Origin: JBGTCY01 sp041748615
GTDB lineage: Bacteria; Bacteroidota; Bacteroidia; Chitinophagales; CAIOSU01
Length of the DNA stretch: 5,173 nucleotides
Direction of reading: 5' to 3'
Assembly (NCBI GenBank): GCA_041748615.1
Contig: JBGTCY010000114.1
Span: 1-5,173, forward strand
The translations under genes were made by a program, and so were the position numbers. Every line of letters starts with the position of its first letter. Position 1 is the first letter of the stretch. The notes under the pieces were generated by a model, which was not told the DNA's origin, ran no database searches, and was given only the letters and a program-made list of their open reading frames with translations. Below, piece by piece: positions 1 to 5,102 of this stretch.

Positions 1-495
1 AATAAAATACAATTTATTTTCTTCATTATCGTACCAGGCATATAAATGTTCATTTGTATTGAGGCAGAGTACAGCCTGCGGTTCAGTAATTGGAAGTTCA
101 AATAATTCTTCGAGCGCACTGCCATCTATCAAAAGTCCATCCGGAGTTGTTTCAAAAGAAATGATATCATGAAAATCATAACTATTGCTTTCCAGCATCT
201 CGTAGATCGGGTTAAACCATAACCCGCGAAGGTCGCCTCCCGCGGAGATTGTTTCCAGATATTTTCCGGTTTCATCAAATGATTCCAAAGGAAACGATTC
301 ATTCCCTGCAATTAAAGCGTAGTATTTATTAAACTTTGGCGCCCAGGCAACCGCGCTGCCGTTTGAACCTCCTTCTTTGTCAACTCTCAACTTTAATCCG
401 GGCTTGGGTTTAAGTTCAAGTTTTTTCAAGTCAATCTGCGCGGAAATATTAAACGAGATGAAAAGGAGGAGAATCGTGAATTTGAGGATACGCAT
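1..495 (-). CDS. Exported protein of unknown function, N-terminal part (C-terminus beyond left edge)
   Basis: An open frame of 165 codons runs from ATG at 495 to base 1 without a stop, so the C-terminus lies outside the window. The N-terminus is a clear Sec signal peptide: MRILKF, a hydrophobic core (residues 5-15) and a likely signal peptidase I site after Ser-Ala-Gln at residue 20. The mature part begins with a charged stretch rich in Lys, Leu and Pro (21-40) and continues with short beta-like segments containing Trp, Tyr, Asn and Gly: AVAWAPKFNKYY (49-60), FDETGKYLE (73-81), GLWFNPIYEML (91-101). The alternation of W/Y strands and Asp/Gly turns resembles a beta-propeller or Kelch/WD-like blade, but this is an impression and no family is recognised. 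There is no lipobox cysteine, so it is probably periplasmic or secreted. It lies in the same direction as the glmM-desulfurase operon but about 300 nt away, with its own candidate promoter, so it is probably a separate unit. Confidence that it is a real gene is high; function is unknown. Confidence 0.85.
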   Translation of the reverse strand, partial: MRILKFTILLLFISFNISAQIDLKKLELKPKPGLKLRVDKEGGSNGSAVAWAPKFNKYYALIAGNESFPLESFDETGKYLETISAGGDLRGLWFNPIYEMLESNSYDFHDIISFETTPDGLLIDGSALEELFELPITEPQAVLCLNTNEHLYAWYDNEENKLYFI

Positions 496-511
496 AAATA
501 TATTTTTGGGT

Positions 512-543
512 GAAATTTACATCAAAATAAATGATGTTGCAAA
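512..543 (-). promoter_or_regulatory. Candidate Bacteroidetes-type promoter for the exported-protein gene
   Basis: On the minus strand a TTTG box (540-543) is followed, after 20 nt, by TAAATTTC (512-519). The Bacteroidetes consensus for the primary sigma factor is TTTG, a 19-21 nt spacer, then TAnnTTTG. Here only the last base differs. Transcription would start near 505, giving a leader of about 10 nt before the ATG at 495. No Shine-Dalgarno sequence is seen, which is normal for this phylum. The region is very A/T-rich, so a chance match is possible. Confidence 0.45.
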
Positions 544-608
544 ATATATTTTGGGGATGATATTGTTGAAATCAAGTCAGAAACTGATTAAATGAAAGAA
601 GAAAAAAA

Positions 609-722
609 AGTGTACTTTCTATACCGAAACAACTCAGGTTTTCGAATAATAAAAAGGTAAAACATTCGGTATTAACCGAGTGTACATCTCATTCCTTCGG
701 AAATTCGACTACACTCGGTATA
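609..722. repeat. Cluster of related inverted repeats (core TATACCGAGTGTAC)
   Basis: Four related segments share the motif TCGGTATA or its complement with TACACT: AGTGTAC plus TATACCGA (609-615, 620-627), CATTCGGTATTA (663-674), ACCGAGTGTAC (675-685) and TACACTCGGTATA (710-722). ACCGAGTGTA (675-684) and TACACTCGGT (710-719) are perfect 10-bp inverted repeats with a 25-nt spacer, which itself contains a small TTCC/GGAA hairpin (692-702). On the plus strand 662-670 can also pair with 675-683 (9 bp, one U-G). The segment AATTCGACTACACTCGGT recalls interspersed intergenic repeats of the kind TTCGACTnCGCTC seen in many Bacteroidetes genomes; that comparison is from memory. No coding sequence is evident in 496-791. 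Confidence 0.7.
651..683 (-). terminator. Possible intrinsic terminator of the glmM-desulfurase operon
   Basis: Read on the minus strand, about 110 nt after the desulfurase stop, ACACTCGGT (683 to 675) and ACCGAATGT (670 to 662) flank a 4-nt loop. They form 5 bp next to the loop, one A-C mismatch, then 3 bp. The hairpin is followed by the T-rich run TTTTACCTTTTTATT. This is terminator-like but weak, because the stem is short and interrupted and the T tract is broken. The same left arm can pair instead with 710-719, described as a separate repeat. Confidence 0.3.
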
Positions 723-791
723 TTACCATCCAGTTCAGCTAACAGCAATGAAAGGATGTGCATTTTAAATTTTCTTTTGAAATGAAAATCG

Positions 792-1928
792 TTATTCAAC
801 TTTTACTGAAAACATTTCTTTGATTTTTTCCGTCACCAACTCCAACTCCGCGATGGTGTTGTAGCGCGAAAAAGAGAAACGAACCGAACCTATGTCTGCG
901 GGAATCTTTAAAGCCTTCAAGACGTGAGAACCGGCATCGGAACCGGAAGAACAAGCGCTGCCTGTTGAAGCGGCAATCCCGTTCATATCAAGATTGTATA
1001 TTAAAAACTCAGCATGTTCTTTAGGGGGGAATGTAAGATTCAAGACCGTATAGAGACTTTCCGTTTTATCATTTCCATTCACGGCAACATCCGGCATGAT
1101 TGTTTTTATACTTTGAAGTAAATAAGATTTCAACCCCTGGATATAATCCATGTCTTCATTCAAATTGGAATAACATAAGCTCATTGCTTTTTCCATTCCG
1201 ATGATGCCGGTGATGTTTTCCGTGCCTGCACGGAGGTTGCGCTCCTGTGAGCCACCCTGTAGGATGGGTTTCAATAAAATCCCGCTGCGCATATAAACGA
1301 ACCCCGTTCCTTTAGGTCCATGAAACTTATGTGCTGAACCCGTGATAAAATCCACTTTTATTTTTTGCAGGTCGAGCGGGTAATGCGCAACCGTTTGAAC
1401 GGTATCAGAAAAAAAGTAAGCATTGAATTTGCTGCACAGCGCTCCTACTCTTTCAATATCAGTGATATTGCCGATTTCATTGTTGGCGTGCATCAGACAT
1501 ACGAGCGTTTTGTGCGTATCATCCGCAAGCAACTTTTCAAGATGCTCATACCGCATATTGCCTTTTTCATCCAACTCAACATACTCTATTCTCACTTTTT
1601 CTGATAATGATTGCGCGGAATGCAACACGCAATGATGTTCAATTGGCGAAGTGATGATCCGTTTTACGCCAAGGTTGTACACTGCGCCCTGCAAAATCAT
1701 GTTAGCTGATTCGGTGCCGCCCGAAGTGAAACAGATTTCCGCAGGAGCTGCATTCAACATCTGCGCGATGTTTTTTCGCGCTTTTTCGATGGCGGCTTTC
1801 GCTTCCCTCCCATACTGATGGATGGAGGAGGGATTGCCAAATTTTTCATTGAAAAAAGGCAGCATCACTTCCAGAACTTCCTGTGCAAGTGGTGTGGTTG
1901 CCGCGTTGTCTAAATACACCTTCATCAC
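792..1928 (-). CDS. Cysteine desulfurase, group I (IscS/NifS type)
   Basis: This PLP-dependent cytosolic enzyme converts L-cysteine to alanine and a protein-bound persulfide used for Fe-S cluster assembly and sulfur transfer, for example to tRNA. The 378-residue length is normal for the family. Visible landmarks are YLDNAATTP at 5-13, FTSGGTESAN at 67-76, the EHH with the PLP-stacking His at 97-99, ANNEIG at 148-153, SDTVQT with the cofactor-contacting Asp175 and Gln178, the PLP Schiff-base lysine K201 in GSAHKFHGPKG, RAGTEN at 233-238 and the catalytic Cys326 in STGSACSSGS. The SGSAC-type loop marks group I rather than SufS (RxGHHC). The frame begins with two Met codons; MKVYLDNAATTP at 1925 is as likely as 1928. 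It starts 7 nt after the glmM stop, so the two are almost certainly co-transcribed. No iscU, iscA or tRNA-thiolase gene lies next to it here, so the IscS versus NifS versus dedicated-partner question stays open. Confidence 0.96.
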   Translation of the reverse strand: MMKVYLDNAATTPLAQEVLEVMLPFFNEKFGNPSSIHQYGREAKAAIEKARKNIAQMLNAAPAEICFTSGGTESANMILQGAVYNLGVKRIITSPIEHHCVLHSAQSLSEKVRIEYVELDEKGNMRYEHLEKLLADDTHKTLVCLMHANNEIGNITDIERVGALCSKFNAYFFSDTVQTVAHYPLDLQKIKVDFITGSAHKFHGPKGTGFVYMRSGILLKPILQGGSQERNLRAGTENITGIIGMEKAMSLCYSNLNEDMDYIQGLKSYLLQSIKTIMPDVAVNGNDKTESLYTVLNLTFPPKEHAEFLIYNLDMNGIAASTGSACSSGSDAGSHVLKALKIPADIGSVRFSFSRYNTIAELELVTEKIKEMFSVKVE

Positions 1929-1935
1929 TGCTTCA

Positions 1936-3321
1936 TTAATTTTTTATCATCTCACGGATGTCGCTGATAATTTGGTTCGCCATTTTTTCAGCGGTATTTA
2001 AATTACGGCTTTCCGCATAAATACGAATGATAGGTTCCGTGTTGGATTTGCGCAAATGCACCCAGTTTTCATCAAAATCAATCTTCAACCCGTCAATCGT
2101 GGTGTGAGGCTGTTTTTGATATTTGAGTTCCATTTTATTCAAGATATCATCCACCCTGATTTGAGGCGACAATTCAATCTTATTTTTCGAAATATAATAG
2201 TCAGGATATGAAGAGCGCAGCATGGAAATGGATTTTCCCGATTGAGCAAGATGTGAGAGAAACAGCGCGATGCCCGCCAGCGCGTCTCTCCCGTAATGCA
2301 GTTCCGGATAAATCACTCCCCCGTTGCCCTCGCCTCCAATCACCGCTTTCACTTCTTTCATTTTTTCCACTACATTCACCTCGCCAACGGCAGCGCCATA
2401 ATATTTACCCTTGTGCTTTTCAGTAATATCGCGCAGCGCTCTCGTGGAGGAGAGATTGCTGACCGTGTTTCCTTTCTTTTTTTGCAACACATAATCCGCC
2501 ACCGCTACCAGCGTATATTCTTCCCCAAAAACATTTCCATCATCCATCACAAACGCCAGACGGTCCACATCCGGGTCAACGACAATGCCCAAGTCAGCTT
2601 TTTCTTTTTTCACCACCTTGATGATTTCATGCAGATGGTCGGGCAACGGCTCAGGATTATGGGGAAACTGCCCGGTGGGCTGGCAATATAATTCGATAAC
2701 ATCTGTCACGCCCAACGCCTTCAATAACTGTGGAACAGCAATGCCTCCTGTGGAATTTACGGCATCCACCACGATTTTGAAATTCCGGTTGCGGATTGCT
2801 TCAGGATCCACTAAAGGTAATGCAATAATTTTTTCAATGTGCCTGGTGATATAAAAATCTTTTTGTTCAATTTTTCCGAGTTGATTAACCGGCACGAAAT
2901 CAAACTCCTCACTTGCCGCGATTTGCAATACATCCTCACCGTCATTCCCTGAAATAAATTCACCTTTATGATTGAGCAGCTTCAGCGCGTTCCACTCTTT
3001 CGGATTGTGACTGGCGGTGAGAATAATTCCGCCTGCCGCTTTTTCTTCGGGCACTGCAAGTTCAACAGTGGGAGTGGTCGAAAAATCAAGGTCAATCACA
3101 TCAAAACCTGTTGCCTGTAATGTGCCTGTCACTAAATTTTTCACCATCACCCCGGATACCCTGCCATCCCTGCCGATGACAATTTTTTTACTTTTCGATT
3201 TCGTTTTAAGCCATGTTGCAAAGGCGGCAGTAAATTTTACAATATCCAATGGAGTAAAAGCCTCTCCTGGCTTTCCTCCAATGGTTCCCCTGATTCCTGA
3301 AATGGATTTAATGAGCGTCAA
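1936..3321 (-). CDS. glmM: Phosphoglucosamine mutase (alpha-D-phosphohexomutase family), TTG start
   Basis: This cytosolic enzyme interconverts glucosamine-6-phosphate and glucosamine-1-phosphate on the way to UDP-GlcNAc, the precursor of peptidoglycan and lipid A. All four hallmarks are present, numbered from TTG as Met1: the phosphoserine loop TASHNP (102-107, Ser104), the Mg-binding DPDVDR (249-254), the sugar-specificity loop GEGNGG (330-335) and the phosphate-binding RKSNTEP (424-430). The frame is open further upstream to ATG at 3405, giving 489 residues. I prefer TTG at 3321 (461 residues) because homologues begin at the sequence LIKSISGIRGTIGG, the extra 28 residues look random, and a TAnnTTTG promoter box at 3344-3351 would lie inside the longer version. 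The desulfurase follows after 7 nt. Phosphohexomutases overlap in specificity, so phosphomannomutase/phosphoglucomutase activity is an alternative; the short loop GEGNGG and overall pattern match proteins annotated GlmM in Bacteroidetes. Confidence 0.93.
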   Translation of the reverse strand: MTLIKSISGIRGTIGGKPGEAFTPLDIVKFTAAFATWLKTKSKSKKIVIGRDGRVSGVMVKNLVTGTLQATGFDVIDLDFSTTPTVELAVPEEKAAGGIILTASHNPKEWNALKLLNHKGEFISGNDGEDVLQIAASEEFDFVPVNQLGKIEQKDFYITRHIEKIIALPLVDPEAIRNRNFKIVVDAVNSTGGIAVPQLLKALGVTDVIELYCQPTGQFPHNPEPLPDHLHEIIKVVKKEKADLGIVVDPDVDRLAFVMDDGNVFGEEYTLVAVADYVLQKKKGNTVSNLSSTRALRDITEKHKGKYYGAAVGEVNVVEKMKEVKAVIGGEGNGGVIYPELHYGRDALAGIALFLSHLAQSGKSISMLRSSYPDYYISKNKIELSPQIRVDDILNKMELKYQKQPHTTIDGLKIDFDENWVHLRKSNTEPIIRIYAESRNLNTAEKMANQIISDIREMIKN

Positions 3322-3343
3322 AGTTTCATCTATTTTTGTGCGG

Positions 3344-3351
3344 CAAAAGTA
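3344..3351 (-). promoter_or_regulatory. Promoter -7 box (TACTTTTG) of the glmM-desulfurase operon
   Basis: On the minus strand TACTTTTG, followed by CCGCAC, matches the Bacteroidetes -7 consensus TAnnTTTG exactly. Transcription would begin near 3335-3338, leaving a leader of about 15 nt before TTG at 3321. The best upstream TTTG (3379-3382) is 27 nt away, longer than the usual 19-21, so the -33 element is weak or absent. The box supports the short form of GlmM. Confidence 0.6.
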
Positions 3352-3457
3352 AATGAATTGAATGAATGGAAGGATTGACAAAAATCTATTGGATACAGGA
3401 CGCATTGCATTTGCCGGACTTGTTCCTGCATCCCCATGTGTTTGTAATCAGGAGGGG

Positions 3458-3478
3458 ATTCCGGCATCAAACCGGAAT
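3458..3478. repeat. REP-like intergenic hairpin (ATTCCGG...CCGGAAT)
   Basis: Seven-base arms ATTCCGG (3458-3464) and CCGGAAT (3472-3478) flank a 7-nt loop, followed by GACAAC. The form GATTCCGG...CCGGAATGACA resembles small palindromic elements scattered between genes in many bacteria; that is knowledge from other genomes and copy number here is unknown. ATCCCC (3430-3435) and GGGGAT (3454-3459) form a second, overlapping 6-bp inverted repeat, and TGCCGG (3412-3417) can pair with CCGGCA (3461-3466), so the element may be longer (about 3410-3485). It lies between divergent genes, so it is unlikely to be a terminator. Confidence 0.6.
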
Positions 3479-3556
3479 GACAACTGTGCAAGTTTCCTCC
3501 ACTTAAATCTATTCTGACATGATTTGTATTGTCGTTAATAAACAACTTAAATCAAC

Positions 3557-4282
3557 ATGCAAAAAAACTGGTTTGAAACATGGTTTCATTCACCTTACTA
3601 TGAAATGCTTTATTACAAGCGTGACAGGAAGGAGGCGCAGGAATTTATTGACGCTCTACTGAATTTTTTACAACCTGCTTCGCAATCATCCTTTCTTGAT
3701 TTGGCTTGCGGAAGCGGCAGACATTCGCAATATCTCGCCTCCAAAGGTTATGAAGTGACGGGCATTGATTTATCGGACGAATTGATTGAAAAAGCGCGTC
3801 AGCATGAATACCGGAACCTCAGTTTTTTTGTACATGACATGCGGAATGAATTCCGCATCAATTATTACAATTACACATTAAACTTGTTCACCAGTTTTGG
3901 GTATTTTGAATCGGTGCATGATAATGAACGGGTGCTGAAAAATGTCTATAAGGGATTGAAGCCGGGAGGCGTTTTTGTGCTTGATTTTTTTCATGCAGAA
4001 AAAGTAATTCAAACAATGGTCAGGCATGAATCGAAAAAAATCAATGCAGCGGAGTTTACAATTACCCGCGAGGAGGAGGATGGGTTTATTGTAAAAAAAA
4101 TCCACATTGAAGATGGAGGAAAAACCTTTGATTTTGCGGAGCAGGTCAGAGCTTTTACTCCTGATGAATTGCAGCAACTTTTTTTATCCGCGGGATTTTC
4201 GATAAAAGCGCAATTCGGTTCTTATGACTTACAAAACTTTTCAAAAGATTCAGACCGCCTGATTTTCATTGCAGAAAAATAA
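3557..4282 (+). CDS. Class I SAM-dependent methyltransferase, substrate unknown
   Basis: The protein has 241 residues and a Rossmann-type class I methyltransferase fold. The SAM-binding motif I is FLDLACGSGRHS (46-57), the acidic residue ending strand 2 is Asp71 in TGIDLS (68-73), a likely adenine-contacting Asp94 lies in VHDMR (92-96), strand 4 is LNLFTSFGYF (108-117) and the post-motif LKPGGVFVLDFFH occurs at 134-146. The N-terminus WFETWFHSPYYEMLYYKRD (5-23) is a distinctive cap often seen in Bacteroidetes methyltransferases of this size. No signal peptide or membrane segment is visible, so it should be cytosolic. Substrate cannot be read from the sequence; small molecules, lipids or quinones are all possible. 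The PAP2 gene starts 2 nt after its stop, indicating co-transcription. ATG at 3557 is the only good start, preceded by an A/T-rich leader without Shine-Dalgarno sequence; no convincing promoter box was found upstream. Confidence 0.93.
   Translation: MQKNWFETWFHSPYYEMLYYKRDRKEAQEFIDALLNFLQPASQSSFLDLACGSGRHSQYLASKGYEVTGIDLSDELIEKARQHEYRNLSFFVHDMRNEFRINYYNYTLNLFTSFGYFESVHDNERVLKNVYKGLKPGGVFVLDFFHAEKVIQTMVRHESKKINAAEFTITREEEDGFIVKKIHIEDGGKTFDFAEQVRAFTPDELQQLFLSAGFSIKAQFGSYDLQNFSKDSDRLIFIAEK
3839..3858. repeat. Perfect palindrome inside the methyltransferase gene
   Basis: ATGCGGAAT (3839-3847) and ATTCCGCAT (3850-3858) are perfect 9-bp inverted repeats separated by only GA. The segment encodes residues 95-101 (MRNEFRI) just after the Asp94 region, so it is part of the reading frame and does not disrupt the fold motifs. 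An mRNA hairpin there is possible; a regulatory role is not shown. Confidence 0.6.
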
Positions 4283-4284
4283 AC

Positions 4285-4842
4285 ATGCTCGAACAATTAA
4301 TTGAATTAGACAGGGTCTTGTTTCACTTGGTGAATGTCGCCTGGGGTCATCCGTTTTTAGACGCGCTGCTGCCGTGGCTGCGCGATAAATATCTCTGGAC
4401 GCCTCTTTATATTTTTATCGTGGCTTTCATGCTGGTGAATTATGGCGTAAAAGGATGGCTGCCCTTAGTGTATCTCGGCATCACCATCATCCTCTGCGAC
4501 CAAATCAGCAGCAGCTATGTAAAGCCGTTTTTCGAACGGCTGCGTCCCTGTAACGAGCCGTTTTTCCGCGACCAAATCAACCTGTTGGTCAATTGCGGCA
4601 AAGGCTACAGTTTCACATCTTCTCATGCCACCAATCATTTTGGTGTGGCGATGTTCCTCGGTGTCTTTTTTCTTCAAAAGACAAAATGGGTCTTAGTTGC
4701 CGGAATCCTTTGGGCTTTTGCCGTTTCCTATTCGCAGGTGTATGTGGGTGTGCATTACCCGCTGGATATTGTTGGCGGAGCAATGCTGGGCGGTTGCATC
4801 GGCTTCCTACTGGGTAGCTATGGCAGACGCAATTTCTTTTAA
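4285..4842 (+). CDS. PAP2-superfamily membrane phosphatase (lipid phosphatase-like)
   Basis: This is an integral membrane acid phosphatase of the PAP2 superfamily, 185 residues, probably acting on a lipid phosphate such as undecaprenyl diphosphate or phosphatidylglycerol phosphate at the outer face of the inner membrane. Hydrophobic segments lie near residues 36-52, 57-74, 117-130, 134-150 and 160-178. The three phosphatase motifs are visible: C1 KPFFERLRP (80-88, KX6RP), C2 SSH (112-114, normally SGH) with the catalytic His114, and C3 SQVYVGVHYPLD (150-161), where His157 and Asp161 are the expected nucleophile pair. The C3 arginine of the usual SRX5HX3D is replaced by Gln151; I believe this and SSH are common in a Bacteroidetes subfamily, so the protein is probably active. 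It starts 2 nt after the methyltransferase stop. A strong hairpin follows 35 nt after its own stop. Substrate is not determinable. Confidence 0.93.
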   Translation: MLEQLIELDRVLFHLVNVAWGHPFLDALLPWLRDKYLWTPLYIFIVAFMLVNYGVKGWLPLVYLGITIILCDQISSSYVKPFFERLRPCNEPFFRDQINLLVNCGKGYSFTSSHATNHFGVAMFLGVFFLQKTKWVLVAGILWAFAVSYSQVYVGVHYPLDIVGGAMLGGCIGFLLGSYGRRNFF

Positions 4843-4867
4843 TTGAATGAAGTGGAGATTGCTACGG

Positions 4868-4909
4868 CTGTCTCAGACAGATTCCATCCCTTTGAGGGAT
4901 GGAATCTGT
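4868..4909. repeat. Perfect 15-bp hairpin after the PAP2 gene, with overlapping smaller palindrome
   Basis: Arms 4877-4891 and 4895-4909 are exactly complementary over 15 bp (key sequence AGATTCCATCCCT and its complement) with a TTG loop. On neither strand is the hairpin followed by a T tract (plus strand TTCTCCCTTG), so it is not a classical intrinsic terminator, although it could slow polymerase or protect the 3' end of the mRNA. CTGTCT (4868-4873) and AGACAG (4875-4880) form a second palindrome that shares 4877-4880 with the big stem. The shape suggests an interspersed repeat. Apart from this hairpin and a promoter box, 4843-5102 shows no convincing gene. Confidence 0.75.
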
Positions 4910-5009
4910 TCTCCCTTGCGAAACGCGCTTATTTGAGCTGCACCTTCAGATACTCTGTTAACTTTCTTAGAATTGCCAATTTTCATCCTCAAACAAATAT
5001 TCCTTTCAT

Positions 5010-5017
5010 TACCTTTG
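5010..5017 (+). promoter_or_regulatory. Candidate -7 box (TACCTTTG) for the downstream glycosyltransferase
   Basis: TACCTTTG followed by TGCAG is an exact match to the Bacteroidetes TAnnTTTG element and resembles the glmM box on the other strand. Transcription would begin near 5023, giving a leader of about 80 nt before TTG at 5103. No TTTG lies at the expected 19-21 nt upstream. If real, the glycosyltransferase has its own promoter after the hairpin rather than depending on the methyltransferase-PAP2 transcript. Confidence 0.45.
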
Positions 5018-5102
5018 TGCAGTTTTTAAACCACGGATGAATTCAACAAAACCGCCTATCATAAGTTTTCACTTTCATCCTTAAAACAAGCCCTGATTTA
5101 TT

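Noticed and set aside
129..311. Minus-strand open frame of 60 codons
   Set aside because: It lies wholly in another frame of the exported-protein gene, which has a signal peptide and stays open to the window edge.
377..595. Plus-strand open frame of 72 codons
   Set aside because: It runs antisense over the start of the exported-protein gene and its promoter region, and its composition reflects A/T-rich DNA; no domain.
2296..2691. Plus-strand open frame of 131 codons antisense to glmM
   Set aside because: Low-complexity His/Phe-rich translation opposite a strongly conserved gene; no start signal or family.
3322..3405. 28-residue N-terminal extension of GlmM to an ATG at 3405
   Set aside because: It is not like the N-termini of the family and contains the promoter-like TACTTTTG box; TTG at 3321 fits better.
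3330..3545. Minus-strand open frame of 71 codons upstream of glmM
   Set aside because: It spans the REP-like hairpin and the glmM promoter box, and its translation looks random.
4877..4920. Classical Rho-independent terminator for the PAP2 transcript
   Set aside because: The stem is excellent but no T tract follows on either strand, so it is reported as a hairpin repeat instead.
4843..5040. Plus-strand open frame of 65 codons directly after the PAP2 stop
   Set aside because: It begins at a non-ATG codon, reads through the 15-bp hairpin and the TACCTTTG box, and shows no protein family; most likely chance.
5037..5084. Short open frame MNSTKPPIISFHFHP in the leader before the glycosyltransferase, as a possible leader peptide
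   Set aside because: Only 15 codons, no ribosome-binding signal, no pairing structure that would support attenuation.
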